DNA of 64,000 nucleotides from positions 17,095-81,094 of the forward strand of contig JACRBL010000049.1 in NCBI GenBank assembly GCA_016234485.1. The letters run 5' to 3'. Numbering within the stretch: the stretch's first letter is position 1; each line of letters begins with the position of its first letter. The notes below the pieces were generated by a model, which did not search any database, had not been told where the DNA came from, and saw only the letters and a program-made list of their open reading frames with translations. Positions 9,194 to 18,872 of this stretch are shown here, one piece after another. Position numbers and translations under genes: made by a program. Origin of the DNA: Chloroflexota bacterium (lineage in GTDB: Bacteria > Chloroflexota > Anaerolineae > Anaerolineales > Villigracilaceae).

Positions 9194-10168
9194 ATGAAGA
9201 CAAATTTGTTTCGTTCGTTTTTCTTCGTCGCGGCGGCCGCATTTCTCACGCTTGTCGCCGCGCAATCCACCCAGACCCGCGTCGCGGCGCAGGAATTGGT
9301 CTCCACCCCCACCCCCGAAGGAGGCGGGGGACCCGACTGCCGCGAATGTCACTGGGACATCTTCGTGGACTGGGAAGGGAGCAAACATGGGCAGGGGCTC
9401 TCTTGCGGACAATGCCACCTCGCTAACCAGGAGGGCGGCCACGCGCGGCTCGGCCACGGCGCGCAAGGCGGACCGCAGCAGTGCATGGGTTGTCACACCA
9501 CCGGTTACGATCCTGCCACCGACACGTGGAACGAGGACGACGTGCATTGCTCCGCCTGCCATTCCCCGATCGAAGCGGGACATCCAGAGAAACCGATGCC
9601 AATCAATCGTTCCGTGGAATTGTGCGGCAGGTGCCATATCCAGGCGCGTTTCGAGTGGGAGATTAGCAAGCACGGACAGGCCGGCGTGGCGTGCGTCAAT
9701 TGCCATAATCAGCATAAGACAACCTTGAAGTCCGGCGCAGATCACCTCTCCGAACAATGCGCCGTATGCCATGAGAATCGCGTCAAGGGTTTTTCGGAAT
9801 CAGTTCATGCAGAACAAGGCGTCTCGTGTGGGGATTGTCACCTCGCGAATCTTGAAGGGCCGGTCGGCGAAGGAAGCGCAAAACGCAATCACACCTTCGA
9901 AGTGGACGTGAAGACTTGTACCGCCTGCCATGCCAAGACCTTGCACAATGCTAAGCAGGCAGGCATCGCACAACCGGTCGGGCTGATCATGCCCCTGGAG
10001 CCTTCCGATGCCATGTCTTCGGCGGTTACAAACGAGGTAAGCGAAACCCCTCCCCGCCCCGGTTCCTTGAGTTCCGCTGCGCTTTCAGGAATCATTGGAA
10101 TCGGCATCGGCATGGCGGTCTTGCCCGTGGTGGGAAATTGGCGCAAACGCAGACAAGATAAGAAGTGA
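9194..10168 (+). CDS. Nine-heme c-type cytochrome with C-terminal membrane helix
   Basis: The 324-residue product has an N-terminal signal (FFFVAAAAFLTLVAAQS) and nine CXXCH sites: CRECH, CGQCH, CMGCH, CSACH, CGRCH, CVNCH, CAVCH, CGDCH and CTACH. It ends with a single membrane helix (LSGIIGIGIGMAVLPVVG) and a basic tail (WRKRRQDKK), so it is anchored facing out. There is no CXXCK motif, so it is not NrfA. It stands directly before the ferredoxin and NrfD genes, seven bases apart from the first. This is the order cytochrome, FeS, NrfD seen in Hmc- and Qrc-like quinone-interacting complexes. It is probably the electron-exit subunit of that complex. Confidence 0.88.
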   Translation: MKTNLFRSFFFVAAAAFLTLVAAQSTQTRVAAQELVSTPTPEGGGGPDCRECHWDIFVDWEGSKHGQGLSCGQCHLANQEGGHARLGHGAQGGPQQCMGCHTTGYDPATDTWNEDDVHCSACHSPIEAGHPEKPMPINRSVELCGRCHIQARFEWEISKHGQAGVACVNCHNQHKTTLKSGADHLSEQCAVCHENRVKGFSESVHAEQGVSCGDCHLANLEGPVGEGSAKRNHTFEVDVKTCTACHAKTLHNAKQAGIAQPVGLIMPLEPSDAMSSAVTNEVSETPPRPGSLSSAALSGIIGIGIGMAVLPVVGNWRKRRQDKK

Positions 10169-10175
10169 GGCAATC

Positions 10176-10943
10176 GTGAACGAAAAAAAGCGGATCGGAC
10201 GCCGCGATTTCCTGAAAATCATCGGCGTGGGAATCGCGGCGGCCATCGGCCTGCGCGCGAAGGTCCAAGCCGACGCATCCAAAGGCCCAAAGGGCGAGCA
10301 TCAATGGGTGATGGTCGTTGACCAGGGTAAATGCGTTGGCTGCGGCTATTGCACGCTGGCGTGCCAGGCTCACAATGATGCCCCTCCGGAGATTCAATGG
10401 AACCGCGTCATCAAAGCCGGAAAACTGGGAGATCGCGAAATCTTCCTGGCAAGGCCCTGTATGCACTGCGGCCATGCGCCGTGCGTCAGCGTTTGCCCGG
10501 TCAAGGCCAGTTATTACCGCGACGATGGCATCGTGATGATGAACTACGACCGCTGCATCGGCTGCCGCTATTGCGAGGTTGCCTGTCCCTTTGGGGCGCG
10601 AGCCTTCAATTGGGAGGAATTCACGGGCGAGAATCCCGCCGTCCCGGAATGGGGCAAGCCAGAGGTCCCGCGGCGACCGCGCGGGGTGGTCGAGAAATGC
10701 TCATTCTGCTACCACCGAATTGACCGCGGCCTGGCGCAGGGACTCAAGCCGGGCGTGGATACGTTCGCATCCCCGGCCTGCGTGGTAGCCTGCCCTGTGG
10801 AAGCGCGGGTTTTCGGCGACTTGAACGATTCCGAATCGAACGTGAACGAGATATTGTCCACCCATACGCATTTGCGGCTGAGGGAAGGCCTCGGGACGAA
10901 CCCGAAGGTCTACTTCCTGCCCGCCCAAATTCAGGAAACATGA
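10176..10943 (+). CDS. Tat-exported four-cluster ferredoxin subunit (DmsB/NrfC/HmcB type)
   Basis: GTG 10176 is chosen as start because GTGAGG precedes it and the protein then begins with a twin-arginine leader, GRRDFLKIIGVGIAAAIG. Four cysteine groups for [4Fe-4S] clusters follow: CVGCGYCTLAC, CMHCGHAPCVSVC, CIGCRYCEVAC, and the split set CSFC ... CVVACP. At 255 residues it has the usual size of the DmsB/PhsB/NrfC family. It would pass electrons between the NrfD membrane subunit (next gene) and the nine-heme cytochrome (previous gene). No molybdopterin catalytic subunit is present in the cluster, which points to a quinone-cytochrome module and not a terminal reductase. Confidence 0.92.
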   Translation: MNEKKRIGRRDFLKIIGVGIAAAIGLRAKVQADASKGPKGEHQWVMVVDQGKCVGCGYCTLACQAHNDAPPEIQWNRVIKAGKLGDREIFLARPCMHCGHAPCVSVCPVKASYYRDDGIVMMNYDRCIGCRYCEVACPFGARAFNWEEFTGENPAVPEWGKPEVPRRPRGVVEKCSFCYHRIDRGLAQGLKPGVDTFASPACVVACPVEARVFGDLNDSESNVNEILSTHTHLRLREGLGTNPKVYFLPAQIQET

Positions 10944-10970
10944 AAAAACAATTTCGAGGATGAGCCGCTT

Positions 10971-12257
10971 ATGAGAGCAAACCCAGGTAGTTTTCCTAGT
11001 CCTAGGCCCTTGTTGACGTTCGCTTGGTACGCCGGGCTTTCGCTGGTCACGCTGGCGGGAGTGGTTGCCGGTGTGATGGTCTTTGTGCGGGGCTTGGCGA
11101 TCACAAACCTGACGGACCTCGTCCCGTGGGGATTGTGGATCACGATGGACCTCTCGGCCATCGCCGTCAGCGCGGGCGCATTTTCGTTGTGCGCAGTTGT
11201 CCATTTGATCGGATTGAAGCAATACGAACCAATGGCGCGGACGGCCACTTTCATCGGCATCGTCGGCTACAGCATGGCCATGCTTTGCCTGCTCATGGAC
11301 GTGGGCCGTCCCGATCGTTTCTGGCACGGATTTGTTTTTTGGAATCCCCACTCCGTGTTGTGGGAAGTGACGATGTGTGTGGGGCTTTATTTCAGCGTTC
11401 TGATAGTGGAAAACATCCCGCTCATCGGCGAGATCGAATGGGTGCGCCGGGGATTTCCCGCGCTAGTTCAGCGCACAGAAAAAATTCACCATCTCGCGCC
11501 GGTGCTTGCCTTTCTGGGTCTTGCGTTCTCACTTCTGCATCAATCCTCGCTCGGCGCTACCTATGGCGTGCTACAAGCCCGCCCGGCCTGGTATCGGCCA
11601 TCACTTTCGATCTTATTCATCTACTCGGCTGTGCTGGGCGGAATCTCGCTGACTTTGTTTGCTTCAATGCTCTCTGCCCGCTTGACCTCCCGGGCCAGCG
11701 TGGACGACAATCTGGTCGAAAAACTCTCCCATTTCATTGGATGGGGGCTGGCCGGATACTTATACTTCCGTTTCTGGGACAACTTCTCGATGACCTACAA
11801 CTATCAGCCGGGACGCTCCGAAGCGCTCCACATCCTGACCAAGGGATCGCTGGCATTCAATTTCTGGATCGTCGAGATGCTGCTCGGATGCGTCGTACCG
11901 ATCTTCATCTTGCTGAAAGCGCACTGGCGCCGCAATCCGTCCCTGCGGATAACCGCGTTGGGATTGATCGCCCTCGGCGCCGTAATGTATCGCTGGGACA
12001 CCAACTTGGTCGGACAAATGATCGTCCTGACGTATCTCCCCCAGGAAATCGTAGCGCGTTACACAACGTACACGCCTTCGCTCGTGGAACTGGTCAGCGG
12101 CGCGGGCGTGCTTGCTTACGGATTGCTGGCGTTCACCATCGGTGTCCGCTTTTTGCGGGTGGTGGATAAACGCCTCAGGCAAGGTCATGACGAACATGTC
12201 GAACAGGCGATAACGATCCCGTCAACCGCCCTTTCGGTGGCGGAGACTGTTGAGTAG
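10971..12257 (+). CDS. nrfD: NrfD/PsrC-family membrane quinone subunit
   Basis: The 428-residue protein has about ten hydrophobic segments, beginning WYAGLSLVTLAGVVAGVMVF, and the NrfD hallmark region VPWGLWITMDLSAIAVSAGA near the N-terminus. Members of this family bind quinol or quinone and exchange electrons with a DmsB-type ferredoxin on the outer face. GAGG lies upstream of the ATG. The stop overlaps or abuts the following response regulator gene. With the two previous genes it forms a three-subunit module. Direction of electron flow (quinol oxidation or quinone reduction) cannot be told from sequence. Confidence 0.9.
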   Translation: MRANPGSFPSPRPLLTFAWYAGLSLVTLAGVVAGVMVFVRGLAITNLTDLVPWGLWITMDLSAIAVSAGAFSLCAVVHLIGLKQYEPMARTATFIGIVGYSMAMLCLLMDVGRPDRFWHGFVFWNPHSVLWEVTMCVGLYFSVLIVENIPLIGEIEWVRRGFPALVQRTEKIHHLAPVLAFLGLAFSLLHQSSLGATYGVLQARPAWYRPSLSILFIYSAVLGGISLTLFASMLSARLTSRASVDDNLVEKLSHFIGWGLAGYLYFRFWDNFSMTYNYQPGRSEALHILTKGSLAFNFWIVEMLLGCVVPIFILLKAHWRRNPSLRITALGLIALGAVMYRWDTNLVGQMIVLTYLPQEIVARYTTYTPSLVELVSGAGVLAYGLLAFTIGVRFLRVVDKRLRQGHDEHVEQAITIPSTALSVAETVE

Positions 12258-12264
12258 TCCGCCT

Positions 12265-12945
12265 ATGGAATTGATCCGACTCATGCTTGTGGACGATCAT
12301 GAACTCGTCCGAACAGGCTTGAAATCTTTTCTGGAGTTGCATGATCGCTTCAAAGTGATCGGTGAAGCGGCCAATGGCTTGGACGCCGTCGCTCTCGCGC
12401 TGGAGATGCGCCCAGATATTATTCTCATGGATGTCGCCATGCCTATCTTGGGCGGGTTGGAGACCATGCGCATTTTAAAGTCGCGTTGGCGGGAAGCGGC
12501 TGTGCTGGCATTGGCGGAACAGGAGGACAAATATTACTGCATGGAGTTGTTTGCCGCGGGAGCCTCGGGGTACCTCACTAAACATTCCACGTCGGATGAA
12601 CTGGTGTGGGCAATTCATTCGATCATGGAAAGGCAAATATATCTTCAACCGGCGTTGGCGCGTTGGCTGTTGGATGATTACCAGTTGTTAAGCGAACAAC
12701 GGCGCGAGGATCCTCCCAAACTTGAAAGTTTGATGGTGGAATTGGAAATCTTGAGCCTACGGGAGCGCACTGTCCTGAAGCTTGTGGCAGACGGGTTGAC
12801 CAATCGGCAAATTGGACAGAGTCTGGGGCTCAGCCCAAAAACGATCGCGCGCCATCGCGAACGAATTATGGGCAAATTGAAGATACACTCACGCACAGAA
12901 CTGGTTCGATTCGCCATAAGAACAGGAGTCGTGAGTTTGACATAA
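12265..12945 (+). CDS. NarL/FixJ-family response regulator
   Basis: The receiver domain starts MELIRLMLVDDHELVRTGL, with the phosphoacceptor Asp in PDIILMDVAMP. The C-terminal LuxR-type HTH reads LSLRERTVLKLVADG ... RQIGQSLGLSPKTIARHR. An in-frame TTG at 12250 has GGAG just upstream and overlaps the nrfD stop, so it is an alternative start adding five residues. The direct junction with nrfD suggests it may be co-transcribed with, and could control, the electron-transfer genes. The receiver lacks the usual K-P end motif in an obvious form. No cognate kinase is adjacent. Confidence 0.85.
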   Translation: MELIRLMLVDDHELVRTGLKSFLELHDRFKVIGEAANGLDAVALALEMRPDIILMDVAMPILGGLETMRILKSRWREAAVLALAEQEDKYYCMELFAAGASGYLTKHSTSDELVWAIHSIMERQIYLQPALARWLLDDYQLLSEQRREDPPKLESLMVELEILSLRERTVLKLVADGLTNRQIGQSLGLSPKTIARHRERIMGKLKIHSRTELVRFAIRTGVVSLT

Positions 12946-12983
12946 GCGGTATCTGGCCTCGCAGGTTGGATCGGAATTGAGAC

Positions 12984-13526
12984 TTGCAACTATTAATACC
13001 CCTCACCTCTCATCGTTCACAGAAACCATGTCCGATTGTGTTTACCCCTGTTTCATGTGGCAATTTCGGTAATACGCAAAAAAACTGTACGTGTGCGCCT
13101 GCTGTCCTTACCAAGTACCAGAAGCGCATCTCTGGCCCTATTCTCGATCGTAACGATATCCACATCGAATTTCCTAGCCTGGATTACGAAATGTTGAGTA
13201 GTGACCGACTCGGAGAATCGTCAGCGGAGATTCGGCAGAGGGTGGAGAATGCACGCCAAGTCCAGCGCGAACGATTTGTAGAGTCGTCCTCCATCGCCTG
13301 CAATGCAGACATGCGCATCGCGGGGATCCGCAAGTCTTACAAACTGGATAAAACCAGCCAATCGCCCATGCGCTCGGCCATGAACCAGATAAATCTATCG
13401 GCGCGGGCGTATCATCGTTTGTTGAAACTGGCGCGTATGATTGCAGATCTGGCGGAGAGCAACTCGATCCAGAAAGTACATATCGCCGAGACGCTGCAAT
13501 ATAGGCCAAAGATCATGCTGGGGTAA
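12984..13526 (+). pseudogene. C-terminal fragment of a ComM/YifB Mg-chelatase-like protein (copy 1)
   Basis: From about base 13044 the frame reads PVSCGNFGNTQKNCTCAP, then KRISGPILDRNDIHIEFP, GESSAEIRQRVENARQVQ and LSARAYHRLLKLARMIADL. This is the C-terminal third of the ComM/YifB AAA+ family, including the cysteine-rich PCPCGYYGD region in degraded form. The Walker A, Walker B and N-terminal Lon-like parts are absent. The residues before 13044 match nothing in the family. It is a truncated remnant. The same segment occurs again at 38345-38854 and as a shorter scrap at 50472-50575. Confidence 0.8.
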
Positions 13527-13576
13527 TTCAATCTATATTGAAAGAATCGCGCCAATAATTTTCAAAAATCGGGTAA

Positions 13577-13582
13577 TATAAT
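13577..13582 (+). promoter_or_regulatory. Possible -10 box (TATAAT) for the MalT-like gene
   Basis: TATAAT lies 33 bases upstream of the chosen start in an AT-rich stretch. No good -35 box is seen at 16-18 bp, so this is a weak call. Confidence 0.3.
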
Positions 13583-13614
13583 GTTGTCGGCACACCTCTA
13601 TGCTTGAGGTATTG

Positions 13615-15843
13615 ATGACCTCACCTCTTATCGCAACCAAACTTTACATTCCAAAGCCCCGCCAGGGACTGATTTCCCGGCTTGCTTTGCTCGATCGTTT
13701 AAGCGAAGGTCTTGCAGGAAGGCTCACTTTAATTTCCGCTTCTTCGGGGTATGGTAAAACGACCCTGATGGCAGAGTGGTGTGCAGAACGGGGACAGAAT
13801 TACCCTATGGCCTGTGTCTCACTGGATGAAGGGGATAACGATCCAGTCCGTTTCCTGTCTTACTTGATCGCCGCTTTTCAAAATGTTCAGGAGGGACTCG
13901 GTCAAGATGTCATTGCGATTTTACAAGGATCGCAAAATCCGCTCGACGCAGCGATCTTGGGGTTGTTGATCAATGAACTTTCCGCTGTTCCAAATGACTT
14001 TGTCCTTGCATTGGAGGACTACCATGTCATTGAGACGCGTGAAATCCACCAGATGATGATATTTATACTTGAACACCTGCCTCCCAACATGCATCTGGTG
14101 ATTTTGACACGAGCAGATCCGCCTTTCCCACTGGCACGGTTACGGGCGCGCGGCGAGTTATCCGAAATTCGCGCAAAGGATTTGCGATTTTCCCTGGACG
14201 ACACGACCGCATATTTGCAAGACATGGTGGGATTGAACTTGTCGGAGGAGAACGTTCAGAAATTGTTGGATCGTACCGAAGGCTGGATCACTGGATTGCA
14301 ATTGGCGGCGCTTTCCATTCAGGGTCAGGAGAATCCATCTGAATCGATCTCCGCTTTTGGCAGTGGTCAGGGATACATTGTGGATTATCTCATCGAAGAA
14401 GTTCTCAATCGTCAAACCGAGTCGCTAAAGTTGTTTCTTCTGAAAACTTCCATTTTGAACAGGTTGAATGGATCATTATGTGACGCGCTTACGGGGCAAA
14501 ACGACGGAGAATCTACACTGGAACACCTCGATAAGGCCAATTTGTTTGTCTCTCCGTTAGGGGGTGAATATCGCTGGTATCGCTACCACCATCTTTTTGC
14601 GGATGTGATCTTCAACCGATTGCAGCGCCTATACCCTGAGCGAATTCCTGATTTGCACCTTCGAGCTGCAAAATGGTTTGAGCAGCATAACCACTATCAC
14701 GAGGCAATTGAACATGCGCTTTCTGCCGATGAATTTCAATACGCCGCTGATCTACTGCAAAGCGACGCGTTGGATTTCCTTGCAACAGGGAATATCTCCA
14801 CCCTTCTGGCTTGGTTTAAGAGACTCCCTGATGATGCTATCAAAGAACACCCGCGTTTGAGCGTTCATTGCGCTTGGGCTTTAATGCTGGCTGGCAGGCT
14901 GGACAATATTGAGAAATTTATATCATCGGCTGAAGATGTAGCGAGAGCCCGTAATGAGTTGGACAGGCTTCAGGGGGATATTGCGGCAGTGCGTGCGTAC
15001 GCCGCATCGAGGCAAGGCAATATGGAGCGGGCCAGGGATCAAGCCCATAAGGCGCTCGAATGGCTTGCCGAAGATAACCTCACAGTCCGTTCTGTCATGT
15101 CCTTCATCCTCGGTGGGATTTATTACATGCGACAGGATTTTCCAAATGCATTTGCAGCCATGGAAGAAGCCAGCCGGGTCGGAGAACTCGCGGGAAACAT
15201 CAATGTCGCGGTCTCTGCGTTAAGTGCAATGGGAAGTGTCCTAGTCGAACAGGGCAATTTTGACGAAGCAAAAAGATCTTTTGAAAGAGCGCTAAAGTTG
15301 AGTACAGGCCGCAGGGGGCAACCCCTGCCTATTGCATCGAGTACCTATGCAGGATTAGCGAGGCTTCATTTGGCTCGGAAGGACTTACAAAGCGCCCGTC
15401 ACTTTGCACAAACCGGCATCGCTTTGGGAGAACAATGGGAAAATGCTGATAGTCAGGTGGGAAGTTATCTCGCATTGGCCCAAGCAGAACACCTGGATGG
15501 AAATATTGCAGAGGCACAATCAGCCTTGGATCAGGCAAAACGATTGGCGGCAACTCATAACCTTTGGGCAGGCGTCGAAAACGATATCGCTAATTGCGAA
15601 GCTATACTTAAAACAAAGCCAGCCAGCGGCGCTGCCAAGACTTCCTTGCTAGACCCGCTCAGCGGGCGGGAAGTGGAAGTTCTGCGGCTATTTGCCGAGG
15701 GATTTTCCAATCAGGAAATCGCCGAAAAATTGATCATCAGTTTGGGGACGGTGAAAGCGCACTCATCCAACATCTACCGTAAACTGGATGTGCGTAATCG
15801 CGCGCAGGCCGTCATTGCCGCCCGTGAGATGGATTTGCTTTAA
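13615..15843 (+). CDS. MalT-like LuxR-family ATP-dependent transcriptional regulator (LAL type)
   Basis: ATG 13615 is preferred to ATG 13600 because GAGG at 13606-13609 is correctly spaced and the protein then opens [20 protein letters not shown], as is typical of the family. The 742-residue protein has a Walker A motif (SGYGKTTL), a Walker B-like [11 protein letters not shown], a winged-helix and TPR-like helical middle, and a C-terminal LuxR HTH ([15 protein letters not shown] ... [15 protein letters not shown]). Such STAND ATPases sense a ligand or partner protein and activate transcription on oligomerisation. The target genes are unknown. The neighbours are other signalling genes. Confidence 0.92.
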   Translation: MTSPLIATKLYIPKPRQGLISRLALLDRLSEGLAGRLTLISASSGYGKTTLMAEWCAERGQNYPMACVSLDEGDNDPVRFLSYLIAAFQNVQEGLGQDVIAILQGSQNPLDAAILGLLINELSAVPNDFVLALEDYHVIETREIHQMMIFILEHLPPNMHLVILTRADPPFPLARLRARGELSEIRAKDLRFSLDDTTAYLQDMVGLNLSEENVQKLLDRTEGWITGLQLAALSIQGQENPSESISAFGSGQGYIVDYLIEEVLNRQTESLKLFLLKTSILNRLNGSLCDALTGQNDGESTLEHLDKANLFVSPLGGEYRWYRYHHLFADVIFNRLQRLYPERIPDLHLRAAKWFEQHNHYHEAIEHALSADEFQYAADLLQSDALDFLATGNISTLLAWFKRLPDDAIKEHPRLSVHCAWALMLAGRLDNIEKFISSAEDVARARNELDRLQGDIAAVRAYAASRQGNMERARDQAHKALEWLAEDNLTVRSVMSFILGGIYYMRQDFPNAFAAMEEASRVGELAGNINVAVSALSAMGSVLVEQGNFDEAKRSFERALKLSTGRRGQPLPIASSTYAGLARLHLARKDLQSARHFAQTGIALGEQWENADSQVGSYLALAQAEHLDGNIAEAQSALDQAKRLAATHNLWAGVENDIANCEAILKTKPASGAAKTSLLDPLSGREVEVLRLFAEGFSNQEIAEKLIISLGTVKAHSSNIYRKLDVRNRAQAVIAAREMDLL

Positions 15844-16025
15844 ACTTCCATGTGAGATATGCCAATTGGCAACCCGCGGTCGTTTTCCAACCTTAGTTAC
15901 AGGGAACGGAGAGCAATATCAAACAAAAGTTTCTTTGGACGGAATTTGGTGTTATAAACGGGAAAAGTAGTGTCGGAGCGCCCGATCATAGAAAGAACCG
16001 CCTTGTCATTACCTGGAACTTCATT

Positions 16026-16670
16026 ATGACTCACAGTAAAACTGATGAAAGCCGGATTCGGGTGATCCTCGTTGACGATCATATTCAAGTCCACAAGGTT
16101 GTTGAAATACTCCTTCGATCAACTCCTGATATTGAATTGGTTGCCACGGGAGCAAATGGCAGGGAGGCGCTTTGTCTTTGTGAGCAATTCCAACCCGACA
16201 TTGTGTTGATGGACGTTATGATGCCCGTAATGGATGGAATAAAGGCAACAAAGGAATTGTTTGAACGCTTTCCTGAAATCAAGGTTTTGGTGCTGTCCAG
16301 TTTTCATGATCATGAAAGCGTATATGCTATGCTTCGCAATGGCGCTGTGGGATATCTTACCAAGAGTTCCTTATCGAAAGACCTGGCGGCTACCATCCGG
16401 GACACGTTTCATGGAAAGATGGTTTTTTCGAGCGAAGTCGGAGTCCACCTTGTAACGCCACCCCAACCAGCCGTGAATTTTCACCTGACGGACCGTGAAC
16501 TGCAGGTGTTGGTTTTAATGGCGGAAGGCTTGAATATGCCGGAAATTGCGGCTAAACTGATTGTCAGCCCGACTACCGTCAAATTCCACATGGAAAACAT
16601 TTGTAAAAAACTGGGGATTCGCACACGATCCGAGGCATTGGTGATCGCGGCAAAGAATAACCTGGTGTAA
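16026..16670 (+). CDS. NarL/FixJ-family response regulator
   Basis: The 214-residue product has a receiver domain with acidic pair VDDH, phosphoacceptor Asp in PDIVLMDVMMP, the switch region VLVLSSF and Lys in YLTKSS. The LuxR-type HTH follows (LTDRELQVLVLMAEG ... SPTTVKFHMENICKKL). A strong intrinsic terminator follows the stop, so it is the last gene of its transcript. It shares the family and size of the regulator at 12265-12945 but is clearly divergent. A partner kinase is not certain; the histidine kinase gene is next downstream but separately transcribed. Confidence 0.92.
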   Translation: MTHSKTDESRIRVILVDDHIQVHKVVEILLRSTPDIELVATGANGREALCLCEQFQPDIVLMDVMMPVMDGIKATKELFERFPEIKVLVLSSFHDHESVYAMLRNGAVGYLTKSSLSKDLAATIRDTFHGKMVFSSEVGVHLVTPPQPAVNFHLTDRELQVLVLMAEGLNMPEIAAKLIVSPTTVKFHMENICKKLGIRTRSEALVIAAKNNLV

Positions 16671-16694
16671 GACAAGCAAACTTTGCGGTTTTGT

Positions 16695-16725
16695 AAGAGC
16701 CTATCCAATTGGATAGGCTCTTTTT
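16695..16725 (+). terminator. Intrinsic terminator after the response regulator
   Basis: A perfect 11-bp stem, AGAGCCTATCC and GGATAGGCTCT, with loop AATT is followed by a run of Ts to 16725. Confidence 0.93.
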
Positions 16726-16865
16726 TGAAAATACTCTCGCTTTTGAGAGTAGATAAATTGGCGGGAACTTCCTATAATATAGCAAAATGAAAAGCAAACA
16801 AACCAGGTCGAATACCCTACAGAAAATCCCTGTCAGAAGAAATATAAAACTTGTATCACTTACTG

Positions 16866-16918
16866 GTTTTTGTGAAAAGAAAGTCTCATTTTTAGCCCAA
16901 AATACGAGAGAAAATGAG
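16866..16918. repeat. Intergenic element shared with 38148-38199 (copy 1)
   Basis: The shared pattern is GAAAAGAAAGT, then CATTTT, AGCC, AAAAT and GAAAA at nearly the same spacing as at 38148-38199. It lies in the 343-bp gap before the histidine kinase gene, which otherwise holds the terminator, a short inverted repeat ACTCTC/GAGAGT (16733-16750) and a TATAAT at 16773-16778. Function unknown. Confidence 0.5.
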
Positions 16919-17013
16919 CAAATTTTGTGACTTACATTATGCAAAAATCAGTAGATGTCGAGCAGCATCAATAGGTGTGGGATTGTAGTTGTGAATTTGT
17001 CGAAGGAGAGACG

Positions 17014-18855
17014 ATGAATAAGTTTTTTGAAAAACAAACCATTGAAGAGCAAAAAGCCAGAAAAACCATCATGGAAGTGGCGTATCTCAGCTTGTCCGCT
17101 TTCTTGTTCCTTACAATGATCCTGGCGGGGCTTCCAAATTCCTTTGCCACCACAGCCGAACGAGTTGGCTATCTTATTCAGGGTTTTATTGCATTGGTAT
17201 CTTTAATTTGTTATGTGCTTTCCAGGTTAGGCAACCCCACGATCGGCGCTTATTTCATTCCATCCGGTTTGTTGTTGATGGCCGTTTATTTTATTTATCA
17301 TTCAGGAATTGGCACCCCCAATGATCTGTTCTTCATTACGATTATAGTGATTGCCAGCATTACGGTCGGAATTCGCGGCACGGCATTGTTTACCGCGCTT
17401 TCAATCGTTGCCGTGGTCGGCCTCTACTTCGCTCAACGGAACGGGCTATTGCTGATAAAAACCGAAATTTCTTTTCTGATGATTGTGATTATTCTTGCCC
17501 ATGTTCTGGGGAACTCATTCATCCTCATTTTTCTCATTCGCACCTTTAATAAGAACCTGTATCGCGCGCAGGAAGCAAATCAGGAATTGCGGCAACTCCA
17601 GGCTAGCCTGGAACAGCGCGTAGCGGATCGCACTCGTGATCTAGGCATTGCCTCGGATGTTTCGCGGCAGATCACGCGCGTGCTGGATTTGGATATTCTC
17701 CTGCCAGAATTGGTGGAGAGAACGCGGCAGGGATTCAATTTATACTCCGTTTCTTTGTTTCTATACGATCAGCAGAAAGAAGAACTTTTGCTGGTGGCCG
17801 GCACCGGCCGGGAAGGCGCTCGGATGAAGTCGGAAGCGAAATCTTTTCACATTAGCGCCCGCCCGAGCCTTGTGGCGCAGGCGGCGCGCGAACGCTCGAA
17901 TGTGGTCATCAACGATGTGGAGAAGTCGGACTCGTACTTCCATAATCCGCACCTGCCCGAGACGAAATCTGAGGCGGTCTTTTCGATGCTGGTGGGCGAG
18001 CGCCTGGTTGGAACGCTCGACTTGCAGTCAAAGGAAAAGAACTTTTTCGGCGGAGAGGAAATTCAAATCTTCGTCACCCTTGCGGAACAGATCGCCATCG
18101 CGGTGCGCAATGCGGATCTGTACGGATTACAAACAAAGGCGGCCGAGGAATTGCGCCGTTCCGATTTGATGAAGAGCCAGTTCCTTTCGAGCATGAGCCA
18201 TGAGTTGCGCACGCCCTTGAATGCGATCATCAACTTTACAGAACTAGTGGCCTTGGGCATGGTAGGCCCAGTTAACGAAGAGCAAAAGGAATTACTGGAT
18301 AACTCGCTGAAGAGCTCGTTGCATCTCCTGCATTTGATCAACGATGTGCTGGACATCAGCAAGATCCAGGCGGGCAAGCTGACGTTGTTCATTGAACAGG
18401 ATGTGGATTTGTACGCCGAACTGAAAACCGTGACGGAGATGGTGCTACCGATGTTCAGGGATAAGCCGGTGGAATTGGTTCAGGACATTGACGATCACCT
18501 GCCGGTGATCACAGGCGACAAACGCCGTATCCGCCAGGTGTTATTGAACCTGTTGTCGAACGCCATCAAATTCACCGATAAAGGCACGGTAACGATGAGC
18601 GCCAAACTCCAGGATGATGAGATTGTGTTTGCCGTGATTGACACCGGGCTGGGAATTTCGCCGGAAGCACAGTCGGTGATCTTCGAGCCATTCGTGCAGA
18701 CCGTAGATGGGATCAAAATGGAGCAGGGTACCGGGTTGGGTTTGCCAATCTCCCGCAGTCTTGTGAAGGCGCATGGCGGGGAATTGTGGATGGAGAGCCA
18801 GCGTGGCGATGGCTCTGCCTTCTATTTCACCCTGCCGGCCAATCGAAAATCATGA
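17014..18855 (+). CDS. Membrane histidine kinase with GAF domain
   Basis: ATG 17014 is chosen because GGAG precedes it and the hydrophobic region follows naturally. The 613-residue protein has about six membrane segments (residues 25-190), a short coiled coil (LRQLQASLEQRVADRTRD), a GAF domain (about 215-370), a HisKA domain with the phospho-accepting His in SSMSHELRTPLNAIINF, and a HATPase_c domain with NLLSNAIKF, DTGLGIS and GTGLGLPIS. It is a complete sensor kinase. The two genes that follow encode single receiver domains and are closely spaced, so phosphotransfer to them is likely. Confidence 0.93.
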   Translation: MNKFFEKQTIEEQKARKTIMEVAYLSLSAFLFLTMILAGLPNSFATTAERVGYLIQGFIALVSLICYVLSRLGNPTIGAYFIPSGLLLMAVYFIYHSGIGTPNDLFFITIIVIASITVGIRGTALFTALSIVAVVGLYFAQRNGLLLIKTEISFLMIVIILAHVLGNSFILIFLIRTFNKNLYRAQEANQELRQLQASLEQRVADRTRDLGIASDVSRQITRVLDLDILLPELVERTRQGFNLYSVSLFLYDQQKEELLLVAGTGREGARMKSEAKSFHISARPSLVAQAARERSNVVINDVEKSDSYFHNPHLPETKSEAVFSMLVGERLVGTLDLQSKEKNFFGGEEIQIFVTLAEQIAIAVRNADLYGLQTKAAEELRRSDLMKSQFLSSMSHELRTPLNAIINFTELVALGMVGPVNEEQKELLDNSLKSSLHLLHLINDVLDISKIQAGKLTLFIEQDVDLYAELKTVTEMVLPMFRDKPVELVQDIDDHLPVITGDKRRIRQVLLNLLSNAIKFTDKGTVTMSAKLQDDEIVFAVIDTGLGISPEAQSVIFEPFVQTVDGIKMEQGTGLGLPISRSLVKAHGGELWMESQRGDGSAFYFTLPANRKS

Positions 18856-18872
18856 AAATAGGAGATTCAAAT

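Noticed and set aside
9194-10168. NrfA nitrite reductase
   Set aside because: No CXXCK active-site heme and a C-terminal membrane helix; the order with FeS and NrfD fits an Hmc/Qrc-like electron-transfer subunit better.
10176-12257. A molybdopterin reductase operon (Dms/Phs type)
   Set aside because: The B-type ferredoxin and NrfD subunits are present but no molybdopterin catalytic subunit is found next to them.
16733-16750. A second terminator after the response regulator
   Set aside because: ACTCTC/GAGAGT can pair, but no T-run follows and a strong terminator is already present 10 bp before.
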